This document shows, piece after piece, positions 24,001-33,746 of a DNA stretch of 64,000 nucleotides. A program made the translations under genes and the position numbers. This stretch comes from Neospora caninum Liverpool (lineage: Eukaryota; Apicomplexa; Conoidasida; Eucoccidiorida; Sarcocystidae). The stretch's first letter is position 1. Every line of letters begins with the position of its first letter. Below the pieces are notes generated by a model that was not told the DNA's origin, ran no database searches, and was given only the letters and a program-made list of their open reading frames with translations. Location of the stretch: the NCBI RefSeq assembly GCF_000208865.1, contig NC_018393.1, positions 186,001-250,000 of the forward strand, read 5' to 3'.

Positions 24001-27000
24001 ATCCCGCGGAGACACCAGCCAGGCGCCAGGGCGAGAGGCAGCAGCGAGAGCAAAGACCGGCAAGGGGAGGTCTGCCCACGCCTCGCAGTCGCGCGTGGAA
24101 GGCGGCGCCCCGGCATGCGGCTGAGAAGCCGCAGAGGAGACGACGCGGACGAGCACGTCTCTGAGCCAGAGAGGATCCACTGGGTCGCGAGCGCACGGCC
24201 GCGGAGCCGTGTTCCAAGGCTGACAGACAGCAGACGACGCAGGGTGAGAAGCGTCTTTCGACGCGGGCGGAAGCGGCGCAGAAGGCAACAACAAGGCCCA
24301 GAGCCGAAGCAGACAGTAGAATGTCCCCATGGCTGCATCATCGTCGAATGTAGAACGCGGAGAGACAACAGGACAAGGCAACGCCGAAGAAGAGTCCGTC
24401 TTTTTCACTCCTCGTGATTCCGAACCGGCCTTATGGTCGCCCGCCTGGCCTCGGGCTCCGTCCCCTTGAGCACCCACCGACGGGGCAGTAGCCGAGCCGT
24501 TCTGCGCGTCCACCAAACGCCCCGCGGCTCGCGCCGTTCCGTCTGGTTCCTTTCCACTCCCGCCGGCGACCTGACACCGTTCCTTCTCGGCAGCTGCATG
24601 CATTGCCCGCCTGCACAACAGATCCCACGCGAGTCCGAGACACTCTCGCAAGAGGTCGAGCGTCACGCCGTCCGCTTTGATCCACTCGGTGAGCCCCGCG
24701 CCGCCGATATGTATCGCAGGGGCCGCGCTGGCGCTTGCCTCTCCTTTACTCGATGCCTCCGCAGTTTCTTCTCGCCTCGGCGCGCCTCCAGACTCCCTGC
24801 TGTCTCTGCTGTCTCCGCCGCCACGCGCGAAGATCGGCGAGAGGCACGTGGCCGTGGCCGCAGCCCCGCGAACGGCCGCGCGCGCGTCGCGAGTCAGCTT
24901 GGCTTTCAGAGAGAGGCGCAAGGCGGCGTGACTCAAGGAAGCCATCAGAGCGCCCGGATGTTTCGTGGTCCAGTCCGCGGGCGGCAGGAGGGCCCGCGAA
25001 GAGCGGTAGTGGTGATTCAGGAGACGGTCGAGTTCCGCTGGAGACAACCGAGGCAAAGGCACCAACCCGACGACGTGCGAGGGCGACGAAAGCGAGACGG
25101 CAAACCGGTAGCCGAGCGTCGACGTCAGAGGGGACGAGGAGTCCTCAGACCCTCGACACGCCGACGAAACGTTTGGAAGTCTGCCGAACGTATGGAGCTG
25201 AAACGCAAAGCCGCACAAAAACACAACAGCCAATCTACAACAGACACCCAAGGAATCGGATATGCAGATGTCAATGTATTATTCATATGTGTCGTATATG
25301 TATATAGGTGTGTAACATGAATATATGCAAAGAGTCACGCACACACAGAGAACTGTCGAAGACGCCTACAGACGTAACAGCACAGTTTTCCGATCTCTCC
25401 CCGGCGCACTGACGTTTACCGCCCAACCGCAGCCTCTGCACTGGGAAGGACGAGCACGTGTGTCCCTATGCGTTGTTTCAGCAGTGACCGCAAAGGCGCA
25501 TCGAGATGGAAGGCAATGCATGCACGGGCCGATGCCTCGGAGGAACGCCAGCTCTCGGCTCCTGACGCAGGGCCCGGCGCAGTCTCTGTGCCGGGTGCAC
25601 ACCCACACACGTTTCGTGTCTCTGTCTCCGGCGTCTGCGTCGCTGTGTCCTTCTCACCAGTTTGCCGTCAAGGAACACATCTAGTTCGCCTTCCTCGATG
25701 TTCAGCATGAGCGTCATGCACCAAATCCGTTTTCCGCCCTCGAGGCGTTCTCCTTGTCGCATTGCTTCCGTCCATCTTCTGCCCAAATGCAGGTACCCGC
25801 CGCGCTCGCCTGTCCCTCGGGCCCTGCGTCGCGTCTCCGTCTCGTCTCGCCTGCAGTCTCCTTGGGCGCGAGAAGCACGGCCATGTCTCGCGCTTCTCGC
25901 CTCGCCCCACTCAGTCCACGCCAAGCCGTCGCAGCGAATTCCACAGGCGCCAGGCCTTCCACAGAGCGTCCCTCCTAGGCGGTTCTCTCCGCCTCCTGCC
26001 GCGCGCCTGCAGTACAGCTTCTCTTGCCACGTGGTCTCCTTGCTTCCACCGGACTGCATGCACGAGTCTTGAGCCGCATCCGGACGACCGCAGGCATCAC
26101 GCCCTCCGGTTTGCTGGTCTCGCGCGCCACGCCCAGCTCGATCCGAAGACGAACCGGCGTTTTCCTTCACTTCCGCGTCTTCACTGGAGCCTCCTGGATG
26201 CGCCGGTTCGCCTGCGTTCCTGGACCGCGACACAGGAGGCGGGCCCCTCGTTCTGACTCGCGTGGCGCTGTAGGGCGCGAGGTGAGCATCCCCGAGGAGG
26301 ACACCGACCTCGACGAGTGCGTCGGAGGCTGGGCGCCAGCGTCCGGGTTCAACGACGCCTTCTGCGAGCAACGCAGAAGAAATCTTTTCACACACCAGCA
26401 ACTGACAAACATGCACGCCGGTGAGGAACGCCTCGCGCGTCGCGGCGAGTCGCGCCCGTCGCTGCTGCCGCTGGAGCTGCTGAAGCGTCCGCAGGCCCTC
26501 GCTAGGGGCGCGAGAGCCCCCAGCCGTTCTCCCGCTCCGGGGTGCGGACGCACGCGGGAGACTGCTGTCGCCGCGCCGCGCGTCCCGTTGGTGGCGGGGC
26601 GTCTGCCTCGCTGGGATCTCGTCGTCGTCGCTCCGAGTCGGCGACAGGGACGCGGAGGCGATCTGGGGTGCGAGGGCCCGGGTGGGGTCGTGGGCCGACC
26701 CCACGGCTCTCGGTCTCTCCAGGCGGGACACTGGGGGCCCGACGGGCGGGCCCAGCAGGGAGCCGCGGGGCGCCCTCGGGGCGACGGTGTGCGTTATGGT
26801 GCAGACTGGTTCGGCGAGCGCGTCGAGGAGCTCCCCCTGGAGCGTCTGGGACAGAAAGCGCGCCGCCACGCCCTCGGCGGGACTCCACGCGTTCGGCGAC
26901 GGAACCAGAGGGTTCGCTGCCTCGTTCTCGAGCCGCGCTTCCAGATCGTCTACGACGCTGGGCGAAGATGCAAACGGCAAACACCCCTCGGACAGGAACT

Positions 27001-30000
27001 GCGCTCCCCATCTCCCTCTCGCGCTAGGCACGCCGCACCAGTCCGCCGTGCGAGAATGGGACGACGAGGGGAACGCCGCGGTGTAGCGACAGACGACTCG
27101 GGCGTCGACACAGTCGCTGGACGGGAACCCCGACACGCCTTCGCCGTCGCCTCGCGCTCGACTCCGTCTGCGCGCAAGTGACGAAGAGCTGCCGCTTCCT
27201 GTGCCGAGCCCGCTGTCCCCCTGCGGCAGGTCCAACCGCGTCTGACTGACCAGAGGCCACGAGACTGCAGGGATGTCCGAGATGAGGTCGAAGTCCTCGG
27301 GCTCCACGCCCGAGGGCAACTGGAAGTACGTGATGGTGTGCGACCGGCTGTCTTCAGTCAAGCGCGCGGCGACTAGACTCGCACTCTCGCAGTTCGCTTG
27401 GCTGCTGCGAACGCGCACACCGACCGGCGTCATAAACGTGGTTGCTTCGCCGCGGTGTCTCCGATGTGCATGCGCGCCCGCGTCGTCCCCCTCGTCCCCG
27501 TCGTCCCGCGCGGGGCCTCGATCCGCCGCGCCGCGGCTCTCGACAAAAAGAATGTCGGCAGCCGCCGGGGCGAGCCACCGGCGCGGGCGTCTGCCTCCGA
27601 TGAGCGACGCGCCGCCTCGCGCGCCCTCCCGATCCTCGGGATCGCTTTCTGCCTCCCGGGTAGCATTCCGGCGGGAGTCCGCTCGCGCGGAAAGATGCCC
27701 GCGTCCCAGCGAGCCGGTCCCAACGCTCTGGGAGCCTTCGGAAGTCCCCGCGCTGCTCGAACTGTCATCGCGCGCGTGACGCGTTCCGCGCGCATCGTCC
27801 ACCCACGTAGGACTCGCACGAGAACAGCGCAGCGCCCGCGCCCGTCCCGAGGGGCCGTCTCGCCGACCCTCCCGCCTGCGCGGCGAGGACGTTTCGCTCT
27901 CGTTTCGCGGTCGCCAGTGCGGGGCTTCTTCGAGATCTGAAGAGACGGACGACGGCTGGCAGCGCGAGGACGAACTTGTCAGGAAGCTCGAGGCGCCCTC
28001 CGACGACGCACCCGACCCTTCTGAGGAGTCCCGCCCAAACGCGTGACGTCCGGGACTCCCCCCGATGCCGTCCTCCACCTCCAAAAACTCAAGGCTGTCT
28101 CCTGTCTCCGCTGTCCTGTGCCGCGGCTCGCCTGCCTCAGCCTCCGCGCCTCCCGAGGCTTCGTCCGAGTCCGGAGCCGGGGGATGCGCAGCCGGCGCCG
28201 TGCGGCCCACCGCCGAGTCGGCGTCTCTCACGCGCTCCGAGTCGATCTGGAGCGGGCTCGCCGTGCGGCGCGTCCCCGCCTCGCCTGCGCTGCTGCTGCT
28301 CCCCTGCCGCGGCCCCGGCGGGCGCGGAGACCGCGCCAAGTCTGAGGAGACACCTGAGGAGCCCCGAGACAGCGGGACCGCATCCGCCGCCTTCCCCACG
28401 AACTCGACGGCGCGGCGATCGCTGGAGAGAAGAAGCGAAGGCGAGTCCGGCCCAGACTCGAGCCCGGATGGCTCGGTCGTCCACGAGAGGTCGTCGAAGA
28501 GAGTGAGAAGCTGAAACTCTTCGAGGTAGTGCGATCCCCAGCGTTTGGAGTTCGGCGGGATGCCGCGCGGGCGTGCCGGCGGCTGTGACGCGGTCGAGTA
28601 GGAAGAAATCAATGGCCGAGCAGCAGACTCCGCAGACAACCCAGCAGACGACGCCTGCTGGAAGTCGCAAACTGCTTGGCGGAGGCACACCAAAATGGTC
28701 AGCAAGATGTCGCTCATGCACCCATTCCGAAGGGCTGAGCACAGGAGAGCTTCTGCAACCAAACGGAGCGTCGAGCCTGCTGCGGTCTTCGTCAGCCGAA
28801 CCCCCAGCCGTCTGTCTTGTGCTCGCCCGCCCGCGTCCCCAAATGCAAACGGCGTGGGTTCCCGAGAGGCGTGCCGCCCCTCGCGCTTGCCAGACACGGC
28901 CTCCCCCGGGCAGAAGTGTGCCGCCAGCGTGTCCCCGTCTGCGCGACTGTCTCCACCCTGCCTCCCCTCGTCTGTGGAAAGGGGCGAAGCACCCGACAGG
29001 ATCACGAGCAGGAGCGCCCAGAGCCTTTGTTGGTGGCTGGGGAACGCGGAGCTCGCCGCAGAGTCGTCCCCGCCCGCGTCCGGCCCGTTCGTACGTTGTT
29101 TCTGGCTGTCTTCTCCCCGCATCGACCGCGGAAAGAAAAAGAGAGGGGGGAAACGCATGTACAGATTCACAATCGTCTTGAGGGTGTACACGCACCTCAG
29201 GTAGAACGCGTCAGTTTCAGCCACCGACCAGGCGACGAGATTCCGCGACCGCTCGGGTCCTAGACTGCCTAGAAGCAGTTGGAAGAAGTCGTCTTCGCCC
29301 GGCTCGCCAGCCGCACCCGCCAAAGCTCGCCGCCTCTCCTCCTCACGCAGGCCGCGCCGACTCCGTTCGTGAAACGTGCTCGTGTCCAGCAGTGTCGACG
29401 GAGACAAGAAGTCGCTGCAGACAGCCGCGAGGGCGGGCGTTTCGGTGGCCGTTCGGTTTCCCATTCTGTCTGAAGACGCGGCCGAGCCGCCCGGGAAAAA
29501 GACACCGGTCTCCAGAGATCCCAGGTGACTGCGAAGGAGCAACAACGGCAGGAGGTGGGGCGACGTAGCCAGCGACGAGAAGAAAGATCCCAAGGGTAGA
29601 CGGCTGCCGAGGAGGAACGCGGGGACCGCGCAGAGTCCAAACTCTCCACCGAGATCTCCACACTGGCCCGTCCCGGCATCAAGGGAGAGCTGCGGCTCCG
29701 AACGTCCAGGACTGAAGTCGACCGCGTGGGGGAACACCGAGTTTTCCTGGCTCCACAGACGCAGAGCGCCGGCGGCCGGACCGACGTCCCGCACGCGGCG
29801 AGCTGCGGGGGAGACCCGCGGCGCGCTGAAAGGACGCTCCGGGGCTCTGCCTGGGTGCGGCAGCTGACCGCCAGCGCCGAAGAAGACCGAGAAGCCGGAG
29901 GTGAGAGACTTCGGGTAGTGGCGAAAAGACGAGGACTGAGAGGAGACCGCCGCGTGCCCAGCAGCATACATGCGCGGGATGGGAGCTGCAGCCTGGCGTT

Positions 30001-31138
30001 TCAGGCAGTGGACTGCGTACGCCTCGAGGAGGGCGCACGTGGCTGTGTTAGCAAGGAGGACGGCGGCTTCTTCCAGGAGGAGACGGTTTTCGATGCCGCC
30101 GTACCAGGAAGGAAGAAGGACAAAGGCATCGAGCGCGGCGCGCACGCGGCGGCTCCAAAACGTCGCGCCAGTGCTGCTCCAGTCCTGAATCCTCCCCAGC
30201 GATTTCCCGGTCGGTGCCCCGCACGGGAAGCCCTGCCGAAGAGCGTCGAGAGAAACGAGATCTTGCGGATACACCGGATCCGGCGTCCCGTCAGGCGACA
30301 CTGAGAAGGAGGAAGGCTGCTGAGCCTGGAGATCGAGGAACGCGCAGGCAGGCAAGGCCATTGCCTGCACCAACCTTTGACGCGCACTTGCTGCTGGCGA
30401 AGCTGCGGCTGGTTCCGTCTCAGGACCGGCGCGACTCGGCGCTCGAGCGCCGCCATGTTTTCGTCCTCGGCGAGCGCCCCTCTTGGGTCCCTTCTCGCCG
30501 CAGTCTCCCGCGCGCCGCCGGTGGTCAGGGCGTCGCCGCTCGACTCGCCGCGACGCCAAAGCTCCGCCGTGTCGAGTTTCTCCCTGACCGCTCCAAGCGA
30601 ACGGATCCGCTTCCCAGCGCGAAGTCCAGGCAGCCGGAGAGACGGCGAAGGCAGGAGACGCCTCGACGTGCGGAAGCAAGGCGCAGCCAAAGAGACTGCC
30701 AGGGCACTCCGCTGCGCCGTCTACCACGGCCACGCGCTCGAGGCAGCATGCGTACCGCGCGAAAAACGCCCCGAGAGCCTCGAGCTCCGGAGACGCAGCC
30801 GCGCACCGGCGCCTCGGAGGTGAGGCACAAGCTGGCGAGGCAGGAGGGTCGTGGAAAGCTTCTGACGACGTGAAACGGCTGGAAGGAACGCCTTCTTCTC
30901 CTGGCGGAGGCGCAGGGGGGACAGGCGGCAACGTGTCCTCGGTCATGGCGAAGGCTTCTTGGTCGGCGTCGCGTTTCGCAGGTTTGTCCGCCGTCAGCTG
31001 GTCCCGCGAAGGATGCACAAACGGAAACGACCGCTCGGAAGCAGAGCCGGGCACAGCGGAAGAAGCTGCGTCGGCGTCTGACAGCGCATCGCTCGCGGGG
31101 TCGGCTGAGGCCCCGCGGGAGTTCGACCGAGAAGGCAT
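1..31138 (-). CDS. Giant ZZ-type zinc finger protein (LamG-like and CUB-like modules), 3' end outside window
   Basis: Six exons are joined by phase-matched GT-AG introns: 31138-25658, 25197-20881, 20518-20432, 19805-17824, 17253-11295 and 10647-1. Donors read GTGAGA, GTGAGA, GTGAGA, GTATAT and GTGAGT; acceptors are TTTCAG, CGTCAG, ACTCAG, TGCAG and TCCCAG. The product is at least 9,491 residues and has no stop before the window edge. The ATG at 31138 follows AAAA, a good coccidian start context. Visible modules are a LamG/ConA-like fold at about residues 1795-1900 (ends VFLDGKL at the exon 1/2 junction), a CUB-like sandwich at about 3245-3316 (FDPRSNTCDSGAELHIR, then WGFRCQVEAY) and a ZZ finger at about 8998-9068. 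The rest is largely Ser/Ala/Arg/Glu-rich with hydrophobic helical patches. ZZ plus CUB-like plus ConA-like modules occur in giant ubiquitin-ligase-type scaffolds such as ZZEF1 relatives. A ligase role is inferred only; no HECT or RING domain is visible, and one could lie beyond the left edge. An annotator might have split this locus, but frame and phase continuity argue for one gene. Confidence 0.8.
1267..1478 (-). other. ZZ-type zinc finger domain in the giant protein
   Basis: Reading the minus strand in the exon 6 frame gives VRCPRCGKTL, then WRCDG, GFC, and finally HRCHSDDFDYCQAC. The paired C-x2-C at the start and the closing C-x7-C-x2-C with the DFDYC signature are the hallmarks of ZZ-type zinc fingers (about residues 8998-9068 of the window product). 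The intervening W-R-C-D-G and GFC supply further possible ligands, so this may be an expanded or cross-braced variant. ZZ fingers usually bind peptides, often N-terminal degrons or histone tails, but the ligand here is unknown. Confidence 0.7.
3883..3929 (+). repeat. 18-bp tandem repeat, about 2.6 copies, coding (LDRLES)
   Basis: The unit GAGGCGGTCGAGGCTTTC is repeated at 3883, 3901 and partly at 3919. On the minus strand it encodes FDRLESLDRLESLDRLD within exon 6 of the giant gene. It looks like a recent in-frame expansion. Confidence 0.85.
18675..18764 (+). repeat. 18-bp tandem repeat, 5 copies, coding (SPFPAA on minus strand)
   Basis: Five tandem copies of an 18-bp unit (GCGGGGAACGGAGACGCA in phase) lie in exon 4 of the giant gene. 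Read on the minus strand they give a run of SPFPAA hexapeptides. Because the unit is a multiple of three, copy-number change would not break the frame. Confidence 0.9.
19742..20947 (-). other. CUB-like/galactose-binding-like sandwich split by an 87-nt microexon
   Basis: The end of exon 2 encodes VKIKFDPRSNTCDSGAELHI. The 87-nt exon 3 (20518-20432) encodes 29 residues including FERNFPKLKFRDVKSIE. Exon 4 opens with FDFGAAYPSVDWGFRCQVEA. Spliced together in phase 0 these give the order FDPxSxT...DxLxI...FP...IxF...WGFRxxVxAY. That order is seen in CUB-like sandwich domains accompanying ZZ fingers in ZZEF1-type proteins. The continuity of the fold across three exons is strong support for the splice model. 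Confidence 0.5.
24990..25745 (-). other. LamG/concanavalin-A-like domain spanning the exon 1/exon 2 junction
   Basis: Exon 1 ends with RIWCMTLMLNIEEGELDVFL followed by DGKL. This matches the W-H-x-V-...-G-x-L-x-x-Y-L-D-G-K-L pattern of laminin-G-like jellyrolls. Exon 2 continues with strands ending in RFAVSLSSPSHVVGLVPLPR and then LSPAELDRLLNHHY, matching the usual closing helix (raLS-x-E-I-x-x-L). The intron (25657-25198) is inserted right after the DGKL turn and joins in phase 0. The assignment rests on pattern recognition only; a SPRY domain is an alternative beta-sandwich. Confidence 0.5.
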
Positions 31139-31587
31139 TTTTGTTGTGGAAGACGCGCAACGCCAACCCCGTGTGCGCCTCTCTCTCTCGATTTCGAGCC
31201 GAAGAAAGAGGGTAATACAGAAGTGAAGGGGGAGTCTACACCGCCGACGGGTCGGCCGTGCTGCGGCTGCACATGGTGCAGTGTGAAAGGCGAGCAGGAC
31301 GGAAACAGACGGGAGAAAAAGGCAGGAGTGTGTGCAAGCTGGGAGTCGGTTCCGGTGAGGAATCAGGTTCCCCGCTGCTTCGGGAGATTCCCCCTCCCCA
31401 AGCGTTAGAGAGGCGACTCGAGAGGAGCGTGGAAGGAAACTGGTCAGTTAGCAAAACGGAGGCAGAGAGAGAGAATGGGGAGATGCGTCTGCGCAGCTCG
31501 CTCCAGAAGGCGGCAGAGTCAAGGGCATTGGGACGGGCACGCAAAGGGGGAGAGCGTCCTCGGTAGACCAAACAAAAAAAAACGCAG

Positions 31588-31594
31588 CGTCTCT
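31588..31594 (-). promoter_or_regulatory. Candidate WGAGACG promoter motif upstream of the giant gene
   Basis: AGAGACG on the minus strand matches the WGAGACG element described in Toxoplasma dense-granule gene promoters and is correctly oriented toward the gene starting at 31138. A single 7-mer is weak evidence. Confidence 0.2.
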
Positions 31595-32616
31595 CCGCGC
31601 GGAAAAGACACATCGCCGCTGGTGACCCAACCCGCCAGACACGAGAATCCCCAGCTTTTTCTGTGGAAACGTGGCGCCTTTTGACGGCAGATGGCGGCGA
31701 GAAACGCAGCGATGAACGCCAAAAACAGAAAGTCCGCTGTCTCTACATGCGCGTTTTGTAAAGAGATCTTTGAGGAAACCTCGCGAACGAACGCGTGCAA
31801 CGGGGAGGAGCGCGACGAGGCGCACGAATCCGAAACGCACAAAGAAAGCGGAAGTGCGAAGCAAAACTCACGCCGTCGGCATTGCTTGTTACTCGCCGAG
31901 GCGTACTTCTCGATGATGGCCCGCTTTCCTGGCAAAAAACAACCGCGTTTTTCTCTCTCTCGCGTGTGTGTGTCTCCTCCACGTCTTCTTTTCGACAAAA
32001 CGCAGGGCGCTCTGGACGGAGATAATGACCAGCCAAGCGGCAGTTTCGCTGCTTTGGCAAAAAAAGGGTACAGGGGTGGGACGCAGAAAGCGCGTTCTTT
32101 CTGGGAGAAGTTCTCCCCCCACAAAAAACTCACCTGTCGAAACTGCCTACGGGTGTGCATCCGGGGCTTCGCCTGCTTTCGCGTCGATATCAGCGCGCGG
32201 GAATTTTCAACCCTCGGCGGCTCGTTGGCGTGCCGACACGATCTCTCGAGAGCGGAGGCAGGTGTTTAAGAGCCCCGGAAAGCGACAAAGTGAGGGAGGC
32301 GCCGCTTCTTTTTTCGATCTTTTCGATGTGTTCTGGGACGATCGACGCTTCGCCTTGCGGGTTAGTGCCGAGGCCGCTCCCCAGAACGGGGCGCTCCGAC
32401 GAATGTGCCTTGGACAGGAACGCCGCAGTACGATATAACCGGCAATCCTCGCCCCAGTCGGAAACTTGGACCGTACTCGAAAACACGCCTCTCAGAGCCA
32501 GGTGTGCGATTGTGTGTGCGTGCCACGCTAGTGAAGGTGAAGCGGGCCTTGGCCGCAGGCCGATCCAGTTACGAGCACAAAAGGGATTTTCCACGACTTC
32601 AGTTAGCACGGATGCC

Positions 32617-32623
32617 TGCATGC
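32617..32623. promoter_or_regulatory. Candidate ApiAP2 site TGCATGC
   Basis: The near-palindromic TGCATGC is a well-known apicomplexan AP2 target motif. It lies in the non-coding gap between the giant gene and the uL6 gene. Chance occurrence is possible; other copies occur inside introns and exons of this window. Confidence 0.2.
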
Positions 32624-33746
32624 AACCAGCTGCTTCTTCACACGACCAGAATCGTTCCTTCTCCCTGACGTACAATACAGGAGCGCCGGGTGAAAGTGCA
32701 AGTTGAGGAGCTAGCGAACGGTTATACCCCCGGCGTGATCAGTGTAAACCTTGTTTGAGGGAACCGAACCGTCCATCTTTCCACTGCGCTATCCTATCAC
32801 GGAGCGATGTGAAGGGTTATTTGCGGGAAACGGGTGCGCGCCGGGGGGGGAAGTAAGGAAATGCCTTCGGGGAGTCTTCGTCCGACCGGTGCCCAACGCG
32901 AGGCAAGAAGACCTCGCAGTGCGGTGAGACAGTGCCTAACCCCGAAGAGCACGCGACGGGGAAGAAAAGGCTCAGGGGGCGAGCGCCGAACTGCGACTGG
33001 AGAGTCGGTCTCGCTTCGATGACGAAGGTTCTCATTCCTTCGTAGCGCGCCGAGTGGCGTGGCCTATAATCGGCTCTCCCCCTGGCTGATTGTTTGCCAT
33101 GGCAAAAACCTTCTTCCAGACACGGAAGCCTGTCTGGTTTTCGCCGGAAACCCAAGACGGCAGAGACCAGAGTCGAGGCACACCGCTCGACAAGGCTGAG
33201 GGCGGGTGTCGAAATTTCCCTGACGTTTTTTTTCGCCGTAACGAGCAAGGCACAACGGTGAAGGTATGCCTCGGGAACGCGGTCCTCCACGGAGGAATTC
33301 CCCTCTCGTCCAGCACACACTCTTACCAGCAACACAACATTTGTTACAGTGCCTAGCGCGTGAACCGAGAGTTCGGAAAACAAAATAGTGAGGTTGGCGG
33401 TCAAATCTGGGTGCATTTTGGCAAGAAAAACGTCTGCGCGAGGGTCCCCGCGCAGTGCACGCGTTCACCGGAGGCTGGTTTCTCGATCTCTGTGCGTCCG
33501 CGGCCTGCAACTTCTTCGCTCACAGCCTGTGACAACACATCAGCCGAACTCCTTCGCTTTCCCCGGCCGCCAACGAGAGGCCCTACACAATCGGGTTTTC
33601 TCGCGAAGAAAATCACCCCTAAACGTAGCCAAAAAAACTACACGTGTCCCCGGCGCTCAGCAACAGGACAAGCACACACACGCCGCGAGAATGCGCGGCC
33701 AGCCCGAACGTGGTGGGAAGCCGAGAAAAACAAACAGCCCAGAACT

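Larger units (their letters stand above)
31139..33746. other. Intergenic: upstream region of the giant gene and 3' side of the uL6 gene
   Basis: This 2.6-kb stretch has no open frame that I can defend. Its proximal part should hold the promoter and 5' leader of the giant minus-strand gene, and its distal part the uL6 3' UTR. A minus-strand AGAGACG lies at 31588-31594, about 450 bases upstream of the giant gene's ATG, and a TGCATGC at 32617-32623. Both resemble known apicomplexan promoter or ApiAP2 motifs but are short enough to occur by chance. The longest frames (192 and 213 codons, on opposite strands near 31.5-32.3 kb) show no domain. Confidence 0.5.

Noticed and set aside
31519..32269. 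213-codon minus and 192-codon plus frames opposite each other
   Set aside because: No domain, mutual antisense overlap, and position fits the giant gene's leader or promoter.
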